From an uncultured Bacilli bacterium (lineage in GTDB: Bacteria; Bacillota_I; Bacilli_A; RF39; UBA660), in the NCBI GenBank assembly GCA_934101495.1, contig CAKORG010000018.1, positions 1 to 23,151 of the forward strand: a DNA stretch of 23,151 nt, given 5' to 3'. The notes under the pieces are model-generated. The model had not been told where the DNA came from, ran no database searches, and saw nothing but the letters and a program-made list of their open reading frames with translations. This document shows, piece after piece, positions 1 to 6,329 of this stretch; position 1 is the first letter of the stretch, and each line of letters begins with the position of its first letter. A program made the position numbers and the translations under genes.

Positions 1-1
1 C

Positions 2-85
2 TTATATAAACTTGCAACAGATTTAGTAGAAATCAATAAAATGGTTACTGGATGGCTTAATAATCATGAAAGTAAATTTATTTGA
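2..85 (+). CDS. avd: DGR accessory protein Avd-like, C-terminal fragment
   Basis: The last 27 codons of a gene that enters from outside the window. The visible tail ends in EINKMVTGWLNNHES, which resembles the C-terminal helix of the Avd/four-helix-bundle proteins that accompany DGR reverse transcriptases (family consensus about I-x-K-M-x-G-W). Avd proteins bind the reverse transcriptase and template RNA and are needed for mutagenic reverse transcription. The gene overlaps the ATG of the next reading frame (66) by 20 bases, suggesting coupled translation with the reverse transcriptase. The call rests on a short tail plus context; a general four-helix-bundle protein is the alternative. Confidence 0.7.
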   Translation, partial: LYKLATDLVEINKMVTGWLNNHESKFI

Positions 86-206
86 TTTATTAGACATATA
101 TGAAAGTGAAGTAAAGAAGAATGTTAGAAACAAAAAGAAAATATTAGATTTTGAAAAACATAAAATGGAATATCTTGTTGATATAAAAAAGAATGCTAGA
201 AAATAA
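66..206 (+). pseudogene. Out-of-frame N-terminal segment of the DGR reverse transcriptase
   Basis: An ATG at 66 opens a 46-codon frame (starts MKVNLFDLLDIYESEV) that ends at TAA 204-206, overlapping the main reverse transcriptase frame, which begins at 193 in another phase. Removing one A from the six-A run at 185-190 would fuse the two frames and read DIKRMLENN across the join, giving a protein of about 360 residues, a normal size for this RT group. So this is most likely the true N-terminus of the RT, cut off by a +1 difference in the A run. Whether it is a real mutation, a reversible slippage switch, ribosomal frameshifting or a sequence error cannot be told here. Confidence 0.6.
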
Positions 207-1152
207 TTTGTATGACGGGAGAAAATATAATATATTTTTAGTATTTGAACCTAAGATAAGAGTTATAACGGCACAAGGAATTTATGATAAAATAATAAAT
301 CATTATATAACTAGATATATATTAATGCCGAAATTAGAAAAATATTTAGGAAATAGAAATTGTGCTACTAGAAAAGGAATGGGAACAAGTTATGCAATAA
401 AATTATTAAAAAAAGATATTGAAAGTTTCAAAAAATATGATAAATTCTATTTTTTAAAACTTGATATTAGTAAATATTTTTATAGTTTAGATCATGAAGT
501 AATTATTTCTATTGTTAAACAAGATTTAAATCCTGGTGAATTAAATCTTGTTAAGATAATACTTGAAAGTACTAATAAAGATTATATTAATAAAAAGATA
601 AAATATTTAGAAAATAAATATAATGTTGAATTACCAAAATATGAAAAAGGAAAGGGATTAGCTATAGGTAATTTATCTAGTCAATTCTTGGCTATATTAT
701 ATTTAAGCAAACTCCAACATTATATAACTAATAATCTACATATTAAATTTATTAATTATATGGATGATTACATTTTAATTCATAAATCTAAAGAATATCT
801 AAAAAGTTCTTTAGAATTGATTGAAAATATAATTAATAATGAATACAGATTAAAATTAAATAGTAAGAAAACAATTATTAGTAATTGTAATCAAGGAATA
901 TCATTCCTAGGTTACACGTTTAGAGTTAAAAACAATAAAACGATTGTAAAACTAAATACTAACACTAAAAAGAATATTAGAAAAGGTATAAAAAGAGCAA
1001 ATTATTTATATAAAAATAATTTGATAAAGTTTAATCAATACTTTTCAAGTATTGAATGTTTTAAAAATAATTATATATTTGTTAATAAAGATAAAGTAAA
1101 ACACTTTATTGATAGATACAATGGGGAATTCTTAAGTAAAAAAGACGCCTAA
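193..1152 (+). CDS. Diversity-generating retroelement reverse transcriptase
   Basis: RNA-directed DNA polymerase that copies the TR transcript into cDNA with errors at adenines, for replacement of the VR. Counting from the ATG at 193, the conserved segments are the NIFLVFEPKIRVI region, the motif with FLKLDISKYFYSLD, the motif IGNLSSQF (158-165), and the catalytic Y-M-D-D (189-192). The SQ ending of the fourth motif, in place of the SP of group II intron and retroviral-type enzymes, is typical of DGR reverse transcriptases. A C-terminal thumb-like region follows. No ribosome site precedes ATG 193 and family members carry about 45 more residues, which are found out of frame at 66-206. The last 8 bases of the gene lie inside the TR. 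Activity depends on how the frame break is resolved. Confidence 0.93.
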   Translation: MLENNLYDGRKYNIFLVFEPKIRVITAQGIYDKIINHYITRYILMPKLEKYLGNRNCATRKGMGTSYAIKLLKKDIESFKKYDKFYFLKLDISKYFYSLDHEVIISIVKQDLNPGELNLVKIILESTNKDYINKKIKYLENKYNVELPKYEKGKGLAIGNLSSQFLAILYLSKLQHYITNNLHIKFINYMDDYILIHKSKEYLKSSLELIENIINNEYRLKLNSKKTIISNCNQGISFLGYTFRVKNNKTIVKLNTNTKKNIRKGIKRANYLYKNNLIKFNQYFSSIECFKNNYIFVNKDKVKHFIDRYNGEFLSKKDA

Positions 1153-1232
1153 TTCTTCGAACAGCAACAATGTGTTCAATCTTAACAACAACGGCAACTT
1201 GAACAACAACAACGCGAACAATGGGAATGGCG
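1145..1232 (+). repeat. DGR template repeat (TR)
   Basis: 88 bases that match 2586-2673 except at 18 positions, all of which are A in this copy. It contains 34 A residues, 32 of them in 16 AAY (Asn) codons when read in the frame of the target gene; 18 of the 34 As differ in the VR. No C, G or T position differs within the aligned stretch. This is the invariant donor of a DGR. It begins inside the reverse transcriptase stop region and, in target phase, would run into a TGA at 1238-1240, so it is a template and not a coding sequence. Its composition (GC-rich at non-A sites) stands out from the surrounding AT-rich DNA. Confidence 0.97.
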
Positions 1233-1240
1233 GCTTCTGA

Positions 1241-1386
1241 GCTCATTATGTTAAATGTTTATTATCCCAAGGGATGTAAAAGTGCATAAAGATCATGAAT
1301 TATCCAAAGGATAAAATCCTTAAATAGAAAATGGATACGGAAAAGTCTAAGGACTTTTCCTATAGGTCTGTTATTAAATTTGATTT
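1241..1386 (+). other. DGR spacer with several competing small hairpins
   Basis: Noncoding stretch between TR and the next gene. It holds an inverted repeat ATCCC/GGGAT (1264-1275), overlapping alternatives TATCC/GGATA (1301-1313) and AGGAT/ATCCT (1308-1320), and a 9-bp stem GGAAAAGTC/GACTTTTCC (1339-1347 with 1352-1360, loop TAAG). The last is not followed by a T run, so it is not a typical intrinsic terminator. In the Bordetella phage DGR, RNA flanking the TR is structured and needed for priming of cDNA; that this spacer serves the same role is inference. Confidence 0.5.
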
Positions 1387-1644
1387 ATGAAAGAAAGGTA
1401 TTTAATAATTAAAAAATTATATAAAGATTATGTAATTTTAATAAAAGATAAAAATAACAATTATATTTCTTTTGAAGAAGATGCTAAAATAGTAAAATAT
1501 TTTGGTATTAAAGAAGTAAATACAGTTTATCTAAATAACTTAGATATAGAAGAAATAAATTGTTATAAAAATAATAATGAATTATATTTAAAAGTAAAAT
1601 TAATAGAATTATTGGAGGATCTATGCAAAAGAGAATTAGAATAA
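1387..1644 (+). CDS. Small protein of unknown function in the DGR cassette
   Basis: 85 residues, no family recognised. It looks like a compact, mainly beta protein with alternating hydrophobics (RYLIIKKLYKDYVILIKDK), no signal peptide, no membrane segment, and an acidic-to-basic C-terminal helix. It lies between the TR and the target gene and overlaps the target start by 22 bases, with the target's ribosome site (GGAGG, 1616-1620) inside it, so the two are probably translated together. Its own ATG has no clear Shine-Dalgarno sequence. Its fixed place between donor and recipient repeats suggests a role with the target protein or the retroelement, but nothing in the sequence shows which. Confidence 0.6.
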   Translation: MKERYLIIKKLYKDYVILIKDKNNNYISFEEDAKIVKYFGIKEVNTVYLNNLDIEEINCYKNNNELYLKVKLIELLEDLCKRELE

Positions 1645-2759
1645 TAAGTATAGGAATTATATTGATAGTATTATTAATTAGTGTAATTATTTTAAATAAT
1701 AACACTAATAATAAACATACATTTAAAAAAGATGGAATATTATATGCATTATCTTTAGATGGAAAAAGTATAACATCTTTTCCATCTAAAGGATTATATA
1801 AAGCAAATGTATCATGTAAGGGTGCAGATGGGAAATGGTTATATGATGATTGGAAATTAGCAATAGAAAATATAACTAGTGATGTATCATGTGATATTAA
1901 GTTTGAAACAATTACAAAAACATATTTAAATAATTATATCACAGGACTTGCAGGAACAACACAAGGAACAGGACAAGTAGTAAATGAAAATGGATATAGA
2001 TATGAAGGAAAAAATCCAAATAACTATGTATGGTTTAATAATGAGTACTGGAGAATAATCGGTGTGTTTGACAGTAGCACTCATGGTCAAGCAAATAAGA
2101 ATTTGGTTAAAATAATAAGAGCAGGTGTATTAGATGGACTTGCGTGGCATAAGTCAAATACTAACGATTGGACAGCGGCTAGTTTAAACTTACTACTTAA
2201 TGGTGCGTACTATAATGCTCAAGATGGAACAAATTCCGGCTATTGTTATGGATATAGTACAACAGTAACAGCTAATTGTGATTATACTAAAAAAGGAATC
2301 CAATCTGGATATAGAAGTATGATAGCAAAAGTAACATGGTATCTAGGTGGATATTCTAGTAGAGATGCAACAGCAGAAAGCTTCTATGGATATGAAAGAG
2401 GAACGACAGTGTATAGTGGAAGACCAACAAGTACAACAGGATATATAGGATTAATATATCCAAGTGATTATGGATATAGTGTGTTATCAAGTAGTTGTGC
2501 AAGAACAACAAATTTAAGGTATTATAATAGTAGCACATGTGCAGGCCAAAGCTGGTTATACGGAAAAGGATATGAATGGACAATTACGCCTTATTCTTCG
2601 TTCAGCTCCGATGTGTTCTATCTTGACAGCAACGGCATCTTGAACTACGGCCGCGCGAGCTATGGGTATGGCGTCCGTCCAGTCTTGTATCTAGACGCTT
2701 CTGTGTACAAAATTGATGGAGAAGGAACCTTAGATAAGCCATATATTATAGGGATGTGA
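1623..2759 (+). CDS. DGR target protein, membrane-anchored, variable C-terminal domain
   Basis: 378 residues. A short basic N-terminus is followed by one membrane segment (about 7-25), then an Asn-rich spacer and an extracellular region. Residues about 30-100 form a small cysteine-containing module (SCKGADGKW, SDVSCD). From about 110 to the end is a Tyr/Gly/Ser/Trp-rich domain with YVWFNNEYWRIIGVF and a C-terminal GVRPVLYLDASV, typical of the C-type-lectin or sulfatase-modifying-factor-like folds that DGR targets use as scaffolds. The VR spans residues 322-350, just before GVRPV, so 16 Asn-template positions are the diversified ones; here they read mostly Tyr, Ser, Phe, Asp, Gly and Arg. GGAGG sits 6 bases ahead of the ATG. 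The likely role is surface display of a hypervariable binding face; the ligand is unknown. Confidence 0.92.
   Translation: MQKRIRIISIGIILIVLLISVIILNNNTNNKHTFKKDGILYALSLDGKSITSFPSKGLYKANVSCKGADGKWLYDDWKLAIENITSDVSCDIKFETITKTYLNNYITGLAGTTQGTGQVVNENGYRYEGKNPNNYVWFNNEYWRIIGVFDSSTHGQANKNLVKIIRAGVLDGLAWHKSNTNDWTAASLNLLLNGAYYNAQDGTNSGYCYGYSTTVTANCDYTKKGIQSGYRSMIAKVTWYLGGYSSRDATAESFYGYERGTTVYSGRPTSTTGYIGLIYPSDYGYSVLSSSCARTTNLRYYNSSTCAGQSWLYGKGYEWTITPYSSFSSDVFYLDSNGILNYGRASYGYGVRPVLYLDASVYKIDGEGTLDKPYIIGM
2586..2673 (+). repeat. DGR variable repeat (VR)
   Basis: Recipient copy of the TR inside the target gene. Relative to TR 1145-1232 it has 18 substitutions, all at TR adenines; 14 of 16 Asn template codons encode another residue. 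Changes include A to T, G and C, in some codons at both As (AAC to TTC, TCC, GGC, CGC). The match stops at 2674; the next VR bases (GTCCGTCC) differ from the TR, so the region just 3' is the expected initiation-of-mutagenic-homing site, unlike its TR counterpart. Confidence 0.97.
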
Positions 2760-2773
2760 GAACCTTTGGTTTA

Positions 2774-2803
2774 GCGTGGCTGGCGGGAGTTTCCGCCCCA
2801 CGC
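2774..2803 (+). other. GC-rich hairpin downstream of the VR
   Basis: Outer stem GCGTGG/CCACGC (2774-2779 with 2798-2803), two unpaired bases on the left, inner stem GGCGG/CCGCC (2782-2786 with 2793-2797) and a 6-base loop. A competing CCCC/GGGG stem (2796-2799 with 2804-2807) overlaps its right arm. It starts 15 bases after the target stop and about 100 bases after the VR. Known DGRs often have a hairpin or cruciform 3' of the VR that helps retrohoming target recognition; usually it is closer to the VR, so the function here is inferred. It is not followed by a T run. Confidence 0.6.
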
Positions 2804-2813
2804 GGGGTGCGAC

Positions 2814-2851
2814 AAGAAAGTATAGTTGATATACTTTCTTTTTGCTTTTTT
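2814..2851 (+). terminator. Intrinsic terminator closing the DGR cassette
   Basis: An 11-bp perfect stem (AAGAAAGTATA at 2814-2824 with its complement at 2830-2840), loop GTTGA, followed by TTTGCTTTTTT. It separates the target gene from the parA promoter. Confidence 0.85.
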
Positions 2852-2863
2852 GTTCTAAAATCA

Positions 2864-2892
2864 TAGACAAGTAATTAATAATTTGATAAAAT
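2864..2892 (+). promoter_or_regulatory. Probable promoter of the parA-parB run
   Basis: TAGACA (2864-2869), 17-base spacer, TAAAAT (2887-2892), about 40 bases ahead of the parA ATG and after the DGR terminator. A good sigma-A-like match by eye only. Confidence 0.5.
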
Positions 2893-2931
2893 AAAGTAGT
2901 ACGTAAGTTGTATAGAATGGAAGTGCTTGTT

Positions 2932-3717
2932 ATGGCTAAAATTATATCACTTGTTAATCAAAAGGGTGGAGTTGGAAAAACTACCACTAGTATAAATTTA
3001 TCTGCTGCTTTAGGAAAAATGGGTAAAAGAACCCTTCTTATTGATATGGACCCTCAAAGTAATGCAACAACTGGATTAGGACTCACATCTAATGATTTTA
3101 AAAATGATATATATGAACTAATAACTGGTAAATGTGAAGTTAAAAAGGCAATTAAGAAAACTAAATTTCATAATTTAAGTATTATACCATCAACTATTAA
3201 CCTAGCTGGTGTAGATGTTGAATTTGTTAAAAAGATGCTTGAAGATAAAGAATTTAGTCAAAATATGCAATTAAAATTAAAACTAGATGAAATAAAAGAT
3301 AATTATGACTATATAATAATAGATTGTCAACCATCGCTTGGACTTGGAACTATGAATGCATTAGTAGCATCAGACAGTGTCATAATACCTGTACAATGTG
3401 AATTTTTTGCCCTTGAAGGTATAACACAACTCTTAAACAGTATTATAATGGTCCAAGGAAGTATGAACCCTAATCTTAGAATTGAAGGCGTACTTTTAAC
3501 TATGCTTGATGGAAGAACAAATATTGGTCTTGAAGTAATTGAAGAAATAAGAAAATACTTTAAAGATAAAGTATTTAATACAATAATACCTAGATTAGTA
3601 AGATTAGTAGAAGCCCCTAGCCATGGTAAGCCAATTAATGAATATGACCCTTTAAGTAGAGCTACGGAAGCTTATGCTAATTTAGCAAAGGAAGTGGTTA
3701 GTAGAGATGGAAACTAA
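2932..3717 (+). CDS. parA: Chromosome partitioning ATPase ParA (Soj)
   Basis: A 261-residue P-loop ATPase that works with ParB in chromosome segregation and, in Bacillus, in control of DnaA. The deviant Walker A box KGGVGKTT is at residues 11-18, followed by LLIDMDPQ (Walker A' region) and DYIIIDCQPS (Walker B). Its length matches chromosomal Soj proteins. The frame is open upstream to a TTG at 2908, but the ATG at 2932 puts MAKIISLVNQKGG at the N-terminus as in the family and has GGAAG 8 bases ahead, so I chose it. It overlaps parB by 11 bases. The absence of an N-terminal helix-turn-helix extension argues for a chromosomal rather than plasmid type. Confidence 0.95.
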   Translation: MAKIISLVNQKGGVGKTTTSINLSAALGKMGKRTLLIDMDPQSNATTGLGLTSNDFKNDIYELITGKCEVKKAIKKTKFHNLSIIPSTINLAGVDVEFVKKMLEDKEFSQNMQLKLKLDEIKDNYDYIIIDCQPSLGLGTMNALVASDSVIIPVQCEFFALEGITQLLNSIIMVQGSMNPNLRIEGVLLTMLDGRTNIGLEVIEEIRKYFKDKVFNTIIPRLVRLVEAPSHGKPINEYDPLSRATEAYANLAKEVVSRDGN

Positions 3718-4597
3718 GAAAAAGGCATTAGGTAAAGGATTAGAACAATTATTTTCTAATAATGTTATTGATTTTGATAACTTTGAAGATACTGTTGTAG
3801 AAGAAAACAAAAAAGATGTAACAGAAATAGATATTGATGAAATAAGAAGTAATCCTTATCAACCTAGAAAAACATTTGATAGTGAAACTTTAAATGAACT
3901 TGCAAAATCTATAGAACAATATGGTGTAGTTCAACCAATAATAGTTAAGAAAAGCATTAAAGGTTATGAACTAGTAGCGGGTGAAAGAAGAACTAAAGCT
4001 GCTAAAATTGCAGGACTTAAAAAAATACCTGCTATAATCAAAGATTTTGATGACCAAGAAATGATGGAAATAGCTTTAATTGAAAATATACAAAGAGAAG
4101 ATTTAAATCCTATAGATGAAGCAAGTAGTATAAGTAATATTATTAAATTAAAAGGTTATACACAAGAAGAATTTGCAAATAAATTTGGTAAAAGTAGAAC
4201 TTATGTAACTAATTTACTTGGTTTACTTAAACTACCTGATGATGTAAAAAGACTAGTTGAAAAGAAAGCTATAAGTATGTCACATGCTAGAGTATTATCT
4301 AAAATGGATGATGAAGAAAAAGTAAATGATTTAGCTAAAAGAATAGTTACAGAAGATATGTCTGTAAGAGACTTAGAAAGACTAAGTCAGGATGTAAAAA
4401 GTGATGTAATAGTAAAAGGGACTAGTACAAGCAAAAAAGGATATGACCATAAATATAGAATGTATGAAAATATAATTATGGATAGTTTAGATACTAAAGT
4501 AAGAGTAAGTAAAAAGAAAATAGAAATATATTTTGATGGGGTTGAAGAATTAGAAGAGATACTATCTAAAATGAATGTTAAAGTTGAGGAAGAATAG
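3707..4597 (+). CDS. parB: Chromosome partitioning protein ParB (Spo0J)
   Basis: A DNA-binding CTPase clamp that loads at parS sites near the origin and recruits condensin. 296 residues, close to Bacillus Spo0J. It begins with the KKKALGKGLEQLF opening typical of ParB, then the NPYQPRKTF box and the GERR nucleotide-binding box (LVAGERRTKAAKIAG). The ALIENIQREDLNPIDEA segment follows, then a helix-turn-helix at about 155-180 (YTQEEFANKFGKSRTYVTNL) and a C-terminal dimerisation region. It overlaps parA by 11 bases and is followed directly by the DUF951 gene with no gap. I saw no full parS consensus in this window. Confidence 0.95.
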   Translation: METKKKALGKGLEQLFSNNVIDFDNFEDTVVEENKKDVTEIDIDEIRSNPYQPRKTFDSETLNELAKSIEQYGVVQPIIVKKSIKGYELVAGERRTKAAKIAGLKKIPAIIKDFDDQEMMEIALIENIQREDLNPIDEASSISNIIKLKGYTQEEFANKFGKSRTYVTNLLGLLKLPDDVKRLVEKKAISMSHARVLSKMDDEEKVNDLAKRIVTEDMSVRDLERLSQDVKSDVIVKGTSTSKKGYDHKYRMYENIIMDSLDTKVRVSKKKIEIYFDGVEELEEILSKMNVKVEEE

Positions 4598-4798
4598 ATG
4601 GATAAAGATTTTAATTTAAATGATGATGTTATCATGAAAAAAGAGCATGCCTGTAAAACTAATTTATGGACAATAACTAGAAATGGTGCAGATATCAAAA
4701 TTAAATGTAAAAATTGTGGTAGAGAAATCATGATGGATAGATTAGAATTTATTAAAAAATTAAAAAAGGTGATAGTAAATGAAAAAACTTCGAACTAA
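4598..4798 (+). CDS. DUF951 family small protein
   Basis: 66 residues. The pattern MKKEHACKTNLWTITRNGADIKIKCKNCGR matches the DUF951 family, small proteins with a C-x2-C pair that are widespread in Firmicutes next to parB and ychF, as here. The cysteines (one in the HACKT segment, two in CKNC) suggest metal binding, and basic residues fit nucleic acid contact; the function is not established. The ATG follows the parB stop immediately, and the gene overlaps the next one by 20 bases. Confidence 0.9.
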   Translation: MDKDFNLNDDVIMKKEHACKTNLWTITRNGADIKIKCKNCGREIMMDRLEFIKKLKKVIVNEKTSN

Positions 4799-6326
4799 AG
4801 AAAAAATAGGATTACATCCAGTCATGACACTTCTTGTTTTAAGTTTTATAACTATTATAGCTAGTGGCATACTTAGGTTATTTAATGTTCAAGCAACATT
4901 TAATAAAATATCAAGTGTTACTGGTGATTTTCAAGTTACAACAGAAGCCATTAATTCTCTATTTAGTCTAAGAGGACTTAAATATATATTTACAAGTACA
5001 GTTAGTAACTTTGCTAATTTTGCAGTACTTACTCATTTAATTATTATATTACTAGGTATAGGTATAATGGTTAAAAGTGGATTTTTAAAAACAATTATTA
5101 CATTAATGACTAAAAAAGCAAAGAAAACAACTGTTACCTTTGCACTTGTACTTGTATCAATACTAGCAAGCTTAGTGGGAGATTTGTCTTATATTATCCT
5201 AGTCCCACTCGGAGCATTATTATTTCTTTATGGTAAAAGAAATCCAATGATTGGGATAATAACAACATTTGCAGCCCTTACATGCGGAAGTAGCCTAAGT
5301 TTATTTATAACAAGTGTAGACTCAAGTTTGATAAGTATGACACTTGATAATGTTCATATTATAAATGCAAACTATACTATATCTAGCTGGGGCTTTATAT
5401 TTGCTATGATAATGTTAATAATAATACTTGCGTTTATAATAACAAATATAACTGAAAACTACATAGCAAAGAAAATGCCAAAATATGAATTTTTAGAAGA
5501 AGATGTTGAAGAAGAATTAGTACTTACTAGAAAGCAAATGAGAGGTTTATTATTTTCTTTAGGTGCAGGCTTTATATACTTACTAATCTTTATATATAAT
5601 ATAATACCAGGTCTACCATTCTCAGGTAACTTACTAGATTATAGTCAAAGTTTGTATATAGATAAATTATTTAGTTATAATTCATTCTTTAGTAATGGCT
5701 TTGTCTTTGTAGTAGCGGTATTCTTTGTAATACTTGGTTTATTTTATGGAATTGGAGCTAGAACAATAAATAATAACAAAGAATTTATTGATGGACTAGG
5801 CCACTTGCTAAATGGAATAGGTAAAGTGCTAGTAATGATATTTGCAGCATCAACATTTATAAATATATTTAAACAATCAAATATAGGTAATGTTGTAGCT
5901 GGAGCATTAACCAATGTAATGCAAAATAGCGATTTCGCGGGTTTACCACTGCTATTGATGTTATTTGTATCTTCATGTATAATAACACTTGTACAACCAA
6001 CAGTATTATTTAGTTATGATATAGTATCTGGGGTAATTATAAAACTTATGAATGCTGGTATATCACCAGAATTTACTGAGCTTGTCTTTAGACTTGGAAG
6101 TAGTGTAACACTTGGACTTACACCAGTATTTGCTTATTTTGTAGTATATTTAGCATATTTAGAAAATTATAATCAAAGTAATAAACCAATTACTTTGAAA
6201 GAAGCTATTAAGTATCAACTTCCATATGCTGGAGTAACATTTGCTTTATACCTTATATTTATTATCGTTTGGTATATAGTTAAATTTCCAATAGGAATTG
6301 GTACATTTGTAGGATTGGGGGCATAA
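4779..6326 (+). CDS. AbgT-family transporter
   Basis: A 515-residue integral membrane protein with about a dozen hydrophobic segments, close to the size of E. coli AbgT (p-aminobenzoyl-glutamate uptake). Family features are the N-terminal HPVMTLLVLSFITIIASG, the SNFANFAVLTHLIIILLGIGIMVKSG segment, and the C-terminal region with GLTPVFAYFVVYLAYLE. Other family members export sulfonamides, so the substrate is uncertain. No abgA/abgB-like hydrolase genes are nearby, so folate breakdown-product salvage is not supported by context. AAGGTG lies 7 bases ahead of the ATG. It overlaps the DUF951 gene and is followed 3 bases later by ychF. Confidence 0.88.
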   Translation: MKKLRTKEKIGLHPVMTLLVLSFITIIASGILRLFNVQATFNKISSVTGDFQVTTEAINSLFSLRGLKYIFTSTVSNFANFAVLTHLIIILLGIGIMVKSGFLKTIITLMTKKAKKTTVTFALVLVSILASLVGDLSYIILVPLGALLFLYGKRNPMIGIITTFAALTCGSSLSLFITSVDSSLISMTLDNVHIINANYTISSWGFIFAMIMLIIILAFIITNITENYIAKKMPKYEFLEEDVEEELVLTRKQMRGLLFSLGAGFIYLLIFIYNIIPGLPFSGNLLDYSQSLYIDKLFSYNSFFSNGFVFVVAVFFVILGLFYGIGARTINNNKEFIDGLGHLLNGIGKVLVMIFAASTFINIFKQSNIGNVVAGALTNVMQNSDFAGLPLLLMLFVSSCIITLVQPTVLFSYDIVSGVIIKLMNAGISPEFTELVFRLGSSVTLGLTPVFAYFVVYLAYLENYNQSNKPITLKEAIKYQLPYAGVTFALYLIFIIVWYIVKFPIGIGTFVGLGA

Positions 6327-6329
6327 ATT

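Noticed and set aside
185..191. AAAAAAG as a classical -1 programmed frameshift site in the RT
   Set aside because: The shift needed to join the two frames is +1 or -2, so -1 slippage would not give a full-length protein.
1339..1360. Hairpin read as an intrinsic terminator after the TR
   Set aside because: No T run follows the stem (next bases TATAGGTCTG), so it is described as part of the structured spacer instead.
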